Assembly (NCBI RefSeq): GCF_036621135.1
Contig: NZ_JAZIBG010000020.1
Coordinates: 62,001 to 126,000 of the forward strand
Length of the DNA: 64,000 nt
From: Aquincola agrisoli
GTDB taxonomy: Bacteria; Pseudomonadota; Gammaproteobacteria; Burkholderiales; Burkholderiaceae_C
Direction of reading: 5' to 3'
How positions within the stretch are numbered: the stretch's first letter is position 1; the number at the start of each line of letters is the position of its first letter. A program made the position numbers and the translations under genes. A model generated the notes under the pieces. The model did no database searches, had not been told where the DNA came from, and worked only from the letters and a program-made list of their open reading frames with translations. Positions 7,855 through 16,590 of the stretch are shown here, piece after piece.

Positions 7855-9179
7855 TGACCTCCATACGACTGAAGCTGATCGCCTCGCTGCTGGCGGTGCT
7901 GCTGCTCGCGGCGCTGGCGCTGGGTGGCGCCACCTACCGCAACGCGCTGCTGGAGACGCAGGCGCTCTTCGACTACCAGCTCAAGCAGATGGCCCTGTCG
8001 CTGCGCGACCAGGGCGAGATCCCGCCGGGCAGCGCCAATGCCGAGCACGACTTCGTCGTGCAGATCTGGTCCGCCGACGGCCGGGCCCTCTACGCCTCGC
8101 GTGCCCATGCGGCGGTGCCCACGCGTGCCGTGCTCGGCTTCGCCGACGTCGAGGCGGGCGGGCAGACCTGGCGCACCTACAGCGTGGCCACCTTCGGCCG
8201 CGTGATCCAGGTGGCGCAGCCGCGGCAGATCCGCGAGCGCCTGGCGGCCGACGCGGCCTGGCGCGCGGTGCTGCCGCTGCTGCTGCTGGCGCCGCTGCTG
8301 GGCCTGGCGGTCTGGTGGCTGGTGGCGCATGCGCTGGCGCCGCTGGCCCGCGTGTCGCGCGAGGTGCGCTCGCGCGATGCCGAATCGCTCGCGCCGCTGT
8401 CGGCCGAGGGCCTGCCGGAGGAGGTGGCGCCGCTGGTCGGTTCGCTCAATGCGTTGCTGCAGCGGCTGGGCGCGGCCTTCGACACGCAGCGCGCCTTCGT
8501 CGCCGATGCGGCGCACGAGCTGCGCTCGCCGCTCACCGCGCTGAAGCTGCAGGTGCAGATGCTGCGCCGCGCGCCCGACGAGGCCGCGCGGGCCGAAGCG
8601 GTGGCCGCGCTGGCCGCGGGCGTCGACCGCGCGACGCGGCTCGTCGAGCAGCTGCTCACCCTGGCCCGCAACGAGCCCGGCAGCCGCGAGCCCGCGCGCC
8701 AGCCGCTGGACCTGGGCGCGCTGGTCCGCCAGGCGCTGGCCGACAGCGGCACGCTGGCCGTGGCGCGCGGCAGCACGCTGGAGCTCGATGCGCAGCCGGG
8801 CGTGCGGGTGCGCGGCGACAGCGCCGGGCTCGCCGCGCTGGCGCGCAACCTGGCCGACAACGCCTTGCGCCACGGCCCGCCGGGTACGGTGGTCAAGGTG
8901 ATCGTCGCGCGTGAGGGCGACGAGGCGGTGCTGAGCGTGGACGACGACGGCCCCGGCATCCCCGAGGCCGAGCGCGCCCAGGCCTTCGACCGCTTCTGGC
9001 GCCGCGAGGCCGCGCACGGCGGCAGCGAGGCCGCGGGCGGCAGCGGCCTGGGCCTGGCCATCGTGCGCGGCGTGGTGCAGCGCCACGGCGGCACGGTGCA
9101 GCTCGCGACCTCGCCGCTCGGCGGCCTGCGGGTGGTGTGCCGCCTGCCGGCCCTGCCGCCTTCCATCGACGAACCCTGA
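7854..9179 (+). CDS. Sensor histidine kinase (QseC-like)
   Basis: A 441-residue inner-membrane kinase. It has TM1 at about 10-27, a periplasmic sensor segment of about 115 residues, and TM2 at about 137-160 (LPLLLLAPLLGLAVWWLVA). HAMP-like linker, HisKA with the phospho-His in DAAHELRSPLTALK, and the HATPase domain with N box NLADNALRHGP, G1 DDDGPGIP and G2 GSGLGLAIV follow. It should phosphorylate the regulator encoded immediately upstream; the signal is unknown. The stop is followed after 15 bases by the MgtC/DUF4010 gene, suggesting a three-gene operon. Confidence 0.92.
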   Translation: MTSIRLKLIASLLAVLLLAALALGGATYRNALLETQALFDYQLKQMALSLRDQGEIPPGSANAEHDFVVQIWSADGRALYASRAHAAVPTRAVLGFADVEAGGQTWRTYSVATFGRVIQVAQPRQIRERLAADAAWRAVLPLLLLAPLLGLAVWWLVAHALAPLARVSREVRSRDAESLAPLSAEGLPEEVAPLVGSLNALLQRLGAAFDTQRAFVADAAHELRSPLTALKLQVQMLRRAPDEAARAEAVAALAAGVDRATRLVEQLLTLARNEPGSREPARQPLDLGALVRQALADSGTLAVARGSTLELDAQPGVRVRGDSAGLAALARNLADNALRHGPPGTVVKVIVAREGDEAVLSVDDDGPGIPEAERAQAFDRFWRREAAHGGSEAAGGSGLGLAIVRGVVQRHGGTVQLATSPLGGLRVVCRLPALPPSIDEP

Positions 9180-9194
9180 AAGCCCGTCCACCCG

Positions 9195-10535
9195 ATGCTG
9201 AACGACCTGCCCGCCCTGCCCGAAGCCCAGTGGCCCTATGCCGACATCCTCGTGCGCCTGGCCCTCAGCCTCTCGCTCGGCCTGCTGATGGGGCTGGAGC
9301 GCGAGCGCCGCGGCAAGGAGGCGGGGCTGCGCACCTTCGGCTTCATCGCCCTCCTGGGCGGCCTGGGCGGCGCGCTGGGCCATGCCTTCGCGCTGCTGAT
9401 CCTGCTGCTGGTGGGGGTGCTGGCCGTCGTGCTCAACCTGCAGACGCTGCGCGCCAACGAGGGCGCCGAGCTCACCACCTCGGCGGCGATGCTCGTCACC
9501 TGCGTGGCGGGGGTGCTGTGCGGGCAGGGCCACACCATCACGCCGGCCGCGGTGATGGTGATCGCCACCGCGCTGCTGACGTGGAAGGAGCGGCTGTCGG
9601 GCTTCTCGATGGGCCTGACGGAAGGCGAGGTGCGCTCGGCGCTGCTGCTGGCCATCCTCGCGATCGTGATCTACCCGGCCCTGCCGCACGGCGCGATCGG
9701 CCCCTGGGGGCTCGTCGAGCCGCGCGCGGCCTGGGTCACGGTGATCCTGATCGCCGGCATCGGCTTCGTGAACTACATCCTCTGGAAGCTCTACGGCGAC
9801 CGCGGCACCGAGATCTCCGGCTTCCTCGGCGGGCTGGTCAACAGCAACTTCACGGTGATCGAGCTGTCGTCGCGCGTGCGCGCTGGCGTGGCCAACCTGG
9901 GCACCGCGTACCGCGGCATCCTGTTGGCCACCACCGCGATGCTGGTGCGCAACGCCGGGCTGCTGCTGATCCTCGCGCCGGCGGCGCTGCTGGGCTCGCT
10001 GGCGGCCTTTGCGTTGATGCTGGCCGTCAGCGCGGCGATGGTGCTGCTGAGCTACGGCCGGCGCCAGGGCCTCGGCGCGCAGGCGGAGAAGCCGGCCGAC
10101 ATCGCGCTGGAGCTGCCGTTCTCGCTCAGCGTCGCGCTGAAGTACGGGCTGCTCTTCCTGCTGCTGCACGTGCTGGGCAGCGTGATGCAGCGTGAGTTCG
10201 GCGATGCCGGCTTCTACGTCGTCACCGTCATCGGCGGGCTGCTGTCGAGCGCCAGCGCGGTGGCGGCCGCCGCCACGCTGGCCTCGCAGGGTGCCTTGCC
10301 GGGCAGCGTGGCGGGCACCGGTGCGGTGATCGCGTCGCTGACCAGCCTGGCCTTCAGCCTGTCGTTCGTGCTGCGCACGCGGCACCGCGGGCTGATCGGG
10401 CTGCTGGCGGCTTCGATGGCCGCGGTCGCGGTGGCCGGCCTCGTCGGCGTGTTCACCTGGCGCTGGGTGGAGCCGTGGATCACGCCGTGGCTGCCGACGC
10501 TGCTGGTCGCGCCGCCTACGCCGGCCCTTCGCTAG
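9195..10535 (+). CDS. MgtC/SapB N-terminal and DUF4010 membrane protein
   Basis: A 446-residue polytopic membrane protein. The N-terminal part (about 20-150) shows the MgtC/SapB signature LSLGLLMGLERERRGKEAGLRT. The rest matches the DUF4010 type with a GGLVNSNFTV segment and several further helices, ending before a Pro-rich tail. MgtC relatives are linked to magnesium limitation and membrane-potential homeostasis; the function of this longer class is not established. It starts 15 bases after the kinase stop, so it may be a target or partner of that two-component system. Its 3' end overlaps the convergent giant kinase gene by 20 bases. Confidence 0.85.
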   Translation: MLNDLPALPEAQWPYADILVRLALSLSLGLLMGLERERRGKEAGLRTFGFIALLGGLGGALGHAFALLILLLVGVLAVVLNLQTLRANEGAELTTSAAMLVTCVAGVLCGQGHTITPAAVMVIATALLTWKERLSGFSMGLTEGEVRSALLLAILAIVIYPALPHGAIGPWGLVEPRAAWVTVILIAGIGFVNYILWKLYGDRGTEISGFLGGLVNSNFTVIELSSRVRAGVANLGTAYRGILLATTAMLVRNAGLLLILAPAALLGSLAAFALMLAVSAAMVLLSYGRRQGLGAQAEKPADIALELPFSLSVALKYGLLFLLLHVLGSVMQREFGDAGFYVVTVIGGLLSSASAVAAAATLASQGALPGSVAGTGAVIASLTSLAFSLSFVLRTRHRGLIGLLAASMAAVAVAGLVGVFTWRWVEPWITPWLPTLLVAPPTPALR

Positions 10536-13500
10536 CACCCGCGGCCGGCCGCACCCACCGCGCGACGGTGTCGAACATCGCACCGATGTCGATCGGCTTG
10601 GCGATGTGGTCGTTCATGCCGGCCGCCAGGGCCAGCTCGCGGTCGCCCGCCATCGCGTTGGCCGTCATCGCGATGATGGGCACGTCGCGCCAGCGCGGCT
10701 GGCTGCGCAGGTAGCGCGTGGTCTCGTAGCCGTCCATCACGGGCATCTGGCAGTCCATCAGCACGCCGTCGAACTCGTGCTGCTCCAGCAGCGCGATGGC
10801 CTGCCGGCCGTCGGCCGCCACCGTGGCCTGCACGCCCACCCGGCCCAGCAGGTCGAGGGCCAGCTCCTGGTTGATCGCGTTGTCCTCCACCAGCAGGATG
10901 CGCGCGCCGCGCAGCCGCGTCTGGTGGCCGGCCAGCGATTCCTCCCGCAGCGCCTGGCGGCTTTCGGTGTGCACCGCGTGGCCCAGCGCCTGCATGCAGG
11001 CCTCGAACAGCGTCGACGGCGTGGCCGGCTTGACGAGCACGCCCGCGGCCTCCACGCCCTGCGCCTGCAGCTGGCGCAGCAGCGCCTCGCGCCCGAAGGC
11101 CGTGGTCATCACGACGGCGGCCGGCGTGGCGCCGGGCAGCGCGGCCAGCTTGGCGGCGCACTCGACGCCGTCCATGCCGGGCATGTGCCAGTCGACCAGC
11201 ACCAGCGGGTAGGGCCGGCCGGCCTGGGCCGCCAGCGTCATCTCGCGCAATGCGTCCCACCCGTCGGCCGCGGTGCCGGCCTCCAAGCCCAGCGCGCCGG
11301 CCATCTCCGCCAGCACCTCCCGGGCGCGGGCGTTGTCGTCGACGACGAGCAGCCGCGTGCCCTGCGGCTGCGGCACCTCGGGCGCCGGGGCGCTGGCCGC
11401 CGGCGGCTGCAGGCCGAACTGCGCGCTGAAGCGGAAGGTGCTGCCCCGGCCCGGGACGCTGTCGACCGCGATGGCCCCGCCCATCATCTCGACCAGCCGG
11501 CGGCTGATGGCCAGGCCCAGGCCCGTGCCGCCGTAGCGGCGGGAGGTGGAGCTGTCGGCCTGCTCGAAGGCCTGGAAGACACGCTGCTGCTGCTGCGCAT
11601 CCATGCCCACGCCGCTGTCCTGCACGCTGAAGCCGAGCGTCACCTGCGCCTCCTCGCGCGCCACTTCCTCGATGCGGACGACGACCTCGCCGTGCTCGGT
11701 GAACTTCACCGCGTTGTTGCCCAGGTTGAGCAGCACCTGCCCGAGGCGCAGCGGATCGCCCACCAGCGCCTTGGGCAGGCCGGGCGGCATCGTGAACAGC
11801 AGCTCCAGGCCTTTTTCCTCCGCCTGCAGGCCGACGAGGTTGGCCAGCCCGTCCATCACGTCGCCGAGGTGGAAGGGCACCTGCTCCATGTCGAGCTTGC
11901 CGGCCTCGATCTTCGAGAAGTCGAGGATGTCGTTGATGATGCCCAGCAGCGATTGCGCCGAGCGCTCGACCTTCAGCACGTAGTTGTGCTGCTGCGGGTT
12001 GAGGCCGGCCTGCAGCGCCAGCCGCGACATGCCGAGGATGGCGTTCATCGGCGTGCGCACCTCGTGGCTCATGTTGGCCACGAAGGCGCTCTTGGCCCGG
12101 TTGGCGGCCTCGGCCGTCTGCTCGGCGCGCCGGCGCTCCTCGACTTCCGCGCGCAGCTCCCGCGTGCGTGCCGCTACCTGCCGCTCCAGGTCGCGGTTCA
12201 TCTGCGCGTTCTGGTAGGCCACCGCGAACTGCAGGCCCAGCAGGCGCAGCGTCTCGACCTGGGCGGGCTCGAGCCGCGTGGGGGCCTGGCGGTTCTCCAG
12301 GTAGAGCAGGCCGACGGTGTCGCCGCGGTGTTGGATCGGCAGCCCGAAGATCGAGCGGATGCCGTGGCGCTGGACCAGCGTGTCGCGGCCGAAGCGGATG
12401 TGGCGGTCGACGTGGGGCAGCAGCAGAGGCTCCAGGCTGTGCACCAGGAAGTGGAAGACCGATTCGGGCACCTCGCGTGCGGCGGCGGTGGCGCCGCCGC
12501 CGGCCTCGGTCTCGATCCAGTGCGTGGTGCCTTCGAAGCCCGCGCATGCCGGCCACTGTTCGCCCTCGCGCCAGAAGAGCACGCCGCGCTCGGCGGCGGC
12601 GTACTGGCGCAGCTGGTCGAACAGCACGCGCAGCAGGGAATCCGGCTCCCGCTCCTGCGCCAGCAGGTTGCTCACCTGCACGACGCTGGCGAGGTCGAGC
12701 TCGGCGCGCCCGGTGGCGGCGAGCGCGAGCGTTCCGGCCGGCCCCTCCTGTGCCCGGCCGCGTGCAAAGTGCGGATGCCGCTGCCGCAGGTGGGCGGCCT
12801 TGCCGCGGGCGCCCCAGTCCTCGTAGGCCTGCAGCGCGGCGGCGCGGTAGGCATCGGCGCCGCGCTGCAGGCCCTGCTCGGCGCAGAAGTCGCCGGCCAG
12901 TTCGCAGGCGAAGGCGTGGTGCAGCACATGGCCGTGGCGCAGCGCGGTGTCGATGGCCGCCTCGAACCGTGTCGCGGCGGTGCCGGTGTCTCCCTCGGCC
13001 CAGGCCTGCAATGCCTTGACGGCCTGGTCCATGTGCAGGAAGTTCTCCGGCACGTCGGCGCCGCGCCCTTCGATCCACGCCGCGAGGGGTGCCAGTTCGG
13101 CGCGCAGGGCCGGGCGTTCGGCGGGCGCCGCGCCGCGCAGCGCCTGGGCCAGCGCCATCGCGTAGGCCCAGCGCAGCAGCGCATCGGCGTAGAGGCTGGT
13201 CACGCCTTCGCGCAGCGGATAGCCGCGGCATTCGTCGAGTGCGCGGCCCCAGTCGCCGAACAGGGCCGCGCACAGGCAGCGGTAGGCGAGGAAGATGGCC
13301 TGCGCCAGCGTGTCGGTGGGCGGCTGCACGCCATGGTCGCCGTCGAAATCGTCGGTGGCGAGGCTGCCGACGGCGTGGGTCTCGCCGCGCAGGCAGCGCA
13401 CCACCTGGCGCATCGCCAGCGGCACCCCGATCGTCATGCGGCTCTGCGTGCGGCGGCACACCTCCAGCCCCTGGTCGACCTCGACCGCCATCTGGTCGAG

Positions 13501-16500
13501 GTGGCGCACGGTGTCGAGCATGGGCGGCAGGCTCGCGCCGAAGGTGCCGCCGGCGGCCACGAGGTCGCCGATCGCCACCGCCTGCTCGTACGCGAAGCGG
13601 GCGCGGTCCAGCGTGCGCTCGAGCGGCTCCATCCACACGCTGCTGATCAGCGCGATGCGGTAGCTCAGGCGCTGGCGCGTCTCGGGCGTCGACATGCGCC
13701 CGGCCAGGCGCTGCGCGCTGCGGGTGATGGCGCGCAGCGCCTCGTAGTCGTCGCCGCGCGCGATGAAGGGGTTGATGGCGTCCACCATCAGGATGGGCAG
13801 TGCCGGGAAGGCGCCGAACTCGCAGCCGATGCGCATCGACCGCAGCACGCTCCACTCGCGCGCAGCCGGCGTGGCGTAGAGCTTGGGCGGGAACGCGTTC
13901 AGCAGCAGCGCGGCGGCCACCATCTGCGCATGCGAGGCCGGCGCCAGGCGGTCGAAGAACGGCTCGCCTTCGCGGGCGAGCAGCGCGGCGATCCAGGCGC
14001 GCTCCTCGTCGGCGGCCTCCTGCCAGCGGTCGGCCGGCGGGTGCTCGATGCCGAGCGCGCGCGCGCCTGCCAGCGCCAGCGCAACGGCCCGCGTGTACTC
14101 GCAGCGCACGGTCAGTGCGCGCACCTGCCGCCACATGGCCGTGCCGACCGGCAGCGGCGCCTCGGCGGCGTGCGGCATCATCGCCTCGAAGACCTGGTCC
14201 GCCTCCCGCTGGCGGCCCTGGCTCAGCAGCGCGGTGTGCTGCAGCACCTGCCGCGCAAGCCGGTCGCTCCCCGGCCGCGAGGCCTGCGGGTCGAGCGCCT
14301 CGCAGGCCCCGAGGAAGCGCAGCGCGTCTTCCGTCGCGCCGCCCCCCAGCGCGTCGCGGGCCGCATCCAGCAGGACGGCGCCGGCCTCCTCGCGCTCGGC
14401 CGGCGTGTCGAGCGTCGCCAGGGCCTCGGCGAGGTGGCTGGCCACGAGGTAGCGGCTGGCTTCCCGCGCGCGCAGCACGCGGGCGATGCGGCCGTGCCAG
14501 CTGGCGCGGCCGCGGTCGTCGAGCAGGGCATGCGCGGCTTCGCGCATGCGGTCGTGCGCGAAGCGCCAGTGGCGTGCGGTCTCGGCGTCGCGCCGCACGA
14601 GCAGCCGGCGCTGGCTCAGCGGCAGCAGCCGGTGGTCGACTTCCTCGGCCGGCTCGCCGAGCACGGCGGCCAGCAGCTCGACATCCACCTCGTGGCCGAG
14701 GCAGGCGCACACGCCGGCCAGCTGGCGCAGGTCGGCCGGCAGGCGCTGCAGGCCCTCGAGCAGGCCGGCCAGCATGTCGGCCGAGCCGGGCAGCGCCTGC
14801 ACCGCGGCGTCGTCCCACTGCCAGAGGCCGCGCACCCGGCGCAGGTGGCCGGCGGCGTGCAGCTGGCGCACGTACTCGAGCACGAAGAACGGGTTGCCGC
14901 CGGTCTTGTCGGCCAGCACGCGGGCCGGCGCCGCCACCTCCTCGGGCGCGGCGTCGAGCATGTCGGCCACCAGCGCCTGCACGGTGGGCGGCGGCAGGCC
15001 GCGCATGTCGATGTCGATCACCTCGGTGCCGACGGCGCGGATGCGCGCCAGCGCCGCCGCGAGCGGATGGGCGTCGTCGACCTCGTCCTTGCGGTAGGCG
15101 CAGACCAGCAGCAGCCCGCCCCAGCTCTCGTCGGTGGCCAGCCGCTCGATCAGCTCCAGCGAGCTGCCGTCGACCCACTGCAGGTCGTCGAGGAAGAGCA
15201 CGGCGCGGGTGCCGCGCGCGCGCAGCACCTGCAGCACGCAGGCGACGCAGTGCTTCATGCGCTGCAGCACGTTGGCGTCGGGGGCGGGCGAGCCCGCACC
15301 GGCCGCCGCGCCGGCCTCGCCGAGCAGCGCGCCGAAGGCCGGGGCGACGCGCACCAGGAAGGCGGTGTTGTCGCCCAGCACCGCCTGCAGCTGCGCACGC
15401 ATCTCGGCCAGGCGTTCGGGCGGCTCGGACAGGTCGTAGGCGGCCAGCTCCGACAGCGCCTGGCCGAGGCCGCTGAATGGTGCGGCGCTCTGGTACGGGT
15501 CGTACTTGCCGGTCGCGAGGCGGCCCTGGCGCGCGGTGCCGGCCGGGAACGCCGCGCGCACCAGCGCCGACTTGCCGGCCCCCGCACGGCCGCGGATGGT
15601 CACGATGCGGCGCCGGTGGTCGGTGGCGTGGATGGCTTCGTGCAGGCGATCGGCGTCGCGCTCGCGGCCGAACAGCCGCGACGGCTGGGCCGGCACGATG
15701 CGCCGGTCGGCCTGGCCGATCGCCAGGCCCTCGTCCCTCGCTGCAGCGGGGTCGCGCAGGCGCGCGAGCACCTGCGCGAGGTCCTGGTGCAGGCCGTGGG
15801 CGGACTGGTAGCGCTGCGCCGGGTTCTTGGCCAGCAGCTTCATCACGATGCGGTCGAGCGCCGGCGGCACCTGCGGGTTGAGCGTGGCCATCGCCGCGGG
15901 GGCCTGGGTCATCAGCGCATGCAGCCGCTGCAGCGGGGAGTCGCCGCTGGTGGCGGCCTGGCCGGTCAGCAGCCAGTACAGCAGCGACCCGAGCGCATGC
16001 AGGTCCACGCGGTGGTCGATCGAGCCGCTCATGCGGCCGGTCTGTTCCGGGGCGCAGAAGAGCAAGGAGCGGCCGGCGCGGGCGAGGGCCTGGGGCACCG
16101 GCTCGGACCGGTGCTGCACCAGCGCGCCGCCGAAGCCGGCCAGCCCGACGCGGCCGTAGGCGGGCTCGGCGTAGACGCAGTCCGGGCCGACGGCGCCATG
16201 GACCACGCCGGCCGCGTGCATGCCATCGAAGAGGACGGCCAGGCCGATGCCGATCTCGACGCAGGCGGCCACCTCGTGCTGCAGCCGCGGCTGCAGCGCG
16301 GCGAGCGGCTGGCCGGGGGGTATCGACTGGACGAGCACGCCGGCGCGGCTGTCCAGGCTCAGCACCCGGGGGATGCCGGGCAGGCCTGCCAGGTGGCCGA
16401 GCGCTTCCGCCTCGGCGCACAACCGTGCGAGCGCCGCCTCGCCGCGGGCCTCGCTGCGCAGGGCGTCGACGGGGCGGCCGTCCTCGCCCGTCCAGCGTCC

Positions 16501-16575
16501 CTCGCAGTGCAGCAGCCCGTCGTCGGGCTCGGCGCGGCGGTGCTCGGTCCAGCGTGGCGGCGGCATGGCGTCCAA
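10516..16575 (-). CDS. Giant hybrid histidine kinase with pseudokinase and AAA-ATPase head
   Basis: A 2019-residue cytosolic-looking multidomain protein. Order: protein-kinase-like domain (about 45-275); AAA/ORC-type ATPase with Walker A GRAGAGKS (329-336) and FLDDLQW as Walker B; long TPR-like helical region (about 650-1230); GAF domain (about 1260-1420); coiled linker; HisKA with SHEVRTPMN; HATPase with GGTGLGLAISRRL; two receiver domains (LVVDDN...LVDWHMPGMDG and LVEDN...LMDCQMPVMDG). This is the known trifunctional Ser/Thr kinase-ATPase-histidine kinase architecture. However, the kinase head lacks its key residues: the HxD loop reads HGAVGPD (126-132) and DFG reads GFG (147-149), so it is probably a pseudokinase. 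It lies 15 bases downstream of a solute-binding-protein gene. Confidence 0.9.
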   Translation of the reverse strand: MDAMPPPRWTEHRRAEPDDGLLHCEGRWTGEDGRPVDALRSEARGEAALARLCAEAEALGHLAGLPGIPRVLSLDSRAGVLVQSIPPGQPLAALQPRLQHEVAACVEIGIGLAVLFDGMHAAGVVHGAVGPDCVYAEPAYGRVGLAGFGGALVQHRSEPVPQALARAGRSLLFCAPEQTGRMSGSIDHRVDLHALGSLLYWLLTGQAATSGDSPLQRLHALMTQAPAAMATLNPQVPPALDRIVMKLLAKNPAQRYQSAHGLHQDLAQVLARLRDPAAARDEGLAIGQADRRIVPAQPSRLFGRERDADRLHEAIHATDHRRRIVTIRGRAGAGKSALVRAAFPAGTARQGRLATGKYDPYQSAAPFSGLGQALSELAAYDLSEPPERLAEMRAQLQAVLGDNTAFLVRVAPAFGALLGEAGAAAGAGSPAPDANVLQRMKHCVACVLQVLRARGTRAVLFLDDLQWVDGSSLELIERLATDESWGGLLLVCAYRKDEVDDAHPLAAALARIRAVGTEVIDIDMRGLPPPTVQALVADMLDAAPEEVAAPARVLADKTGGNPFFVLEYVRQLHAAGHLRRVRGLWQWDDAAVQALPGSADMLAGLLEGLQRLPADLRQLAGVCACLGHEVDVELLAAVLGEPAEEVDHRLLPLSQRRLLVRRDAETARHWRFAHDRMREAAHALLDDRGRASWHGRIARVLRAREASRYLVASHLAEALATLDTPAEREEAGAVLLDAARDALGGGATEDALRFLGACEALDPQASRPGSDRLARQVLQHTALLSQGRQREADQVFEAMMPHAAEAPLPVGTAMWRQVRALTVRCEYTRAVALALAGARALGIEHPPADRWQEAADEERAWIAALLAREGEPFFDRLAPASHAQMVAAALLLNAFPPKLYATPAAREWSVLRSMRIGCEFGAFPALPILMVDAINPFIARGDDYEALRAITRSAQRLAGRMSTPETRQRLSYRIALISSVWMEPLERTLDRARFAYEQAVAIGDLVAAGGTFGASLPPMLDTVRHLDQMAVEVDQGLEVCRRTQSRMTIGVPLAMRQVVRCLRGETHAVGSLATDDFDGDHGVQPPTDTLAQAIFLAYRCLCAALFGDWGRALDECRGYPLREGVTSLYADALLRWAYAMALAQALRGAAPAERPALRAELAPLAAWIEGRGADVPENFLHMDQAVKALQAWAEGDTGTAATRFEAAIDTALRHGHVLHHAFACELAGDFCAEQGLQRGADAYRAAALQAYEDWGARGKAAHLRQRHPHFARGRAQEGPAGTLALAATGRAELDLASVVQVSNLLAQEREPDSLLRVLFDQLRQYAAAERGVLFWREGEQWPACAGFEGTTHWIETEAGGGATAAAREVPESVFHFLVHSLEPLLLPHVDRHIRFGRDTLVQRHGIRSIFGLPIQHRGDTVGLLYLENRQAPTRLEPAQVETLRLLGLQFAVAYQNAQMNRDLERQVAARTRELRAEVEERRRAEQTAEAANRAKSAFVANMSHEVRTPMNAILGMSRLALQAGLNPQQHNYVLKVERSAQSLLGIINDILDFSKIEAGKLDMEQVPFHLGDVMDGLANLVGLQAEEKGLELLFTMPPGLPKALVGDPLRLGQVLLNLGNNAVKFTEHGEVVVRIEEVAREEAQVTLGFSVQDSGVGMDAQQQQRVFQAFEQADSSTSRRYGGTGLGLAISRRLVEMMGGAIAVDSVPGRGSTFRFSAQFGLQPPAASAPAPEVPQPQGTRLLVVDDNARAREVLAEMAGALGLEAGTAADGWDALREMTLAAQAGRPYPLVLVDWHMPGMDGVECAAKLAALPGATPAAVVMTTAFGREALLRQLQAQGVEAAGVLVKPATPSTLFEACMQALGHAVHTESRQALREESLAGHQTRLRGARILLVEDNAINQELALDLLGRVGVQATVAADGRQAIALLEQHEFDGVLMDCQMPVMDGYETTRYLRSQPRWRDVPIIAMTANAMAGDRELALAAGMNDHIAKPIDIGAMFDTVARWVRPAAGASEGPA

Positions 16576-16590
16576 GGCGGTGTCCGGCCG

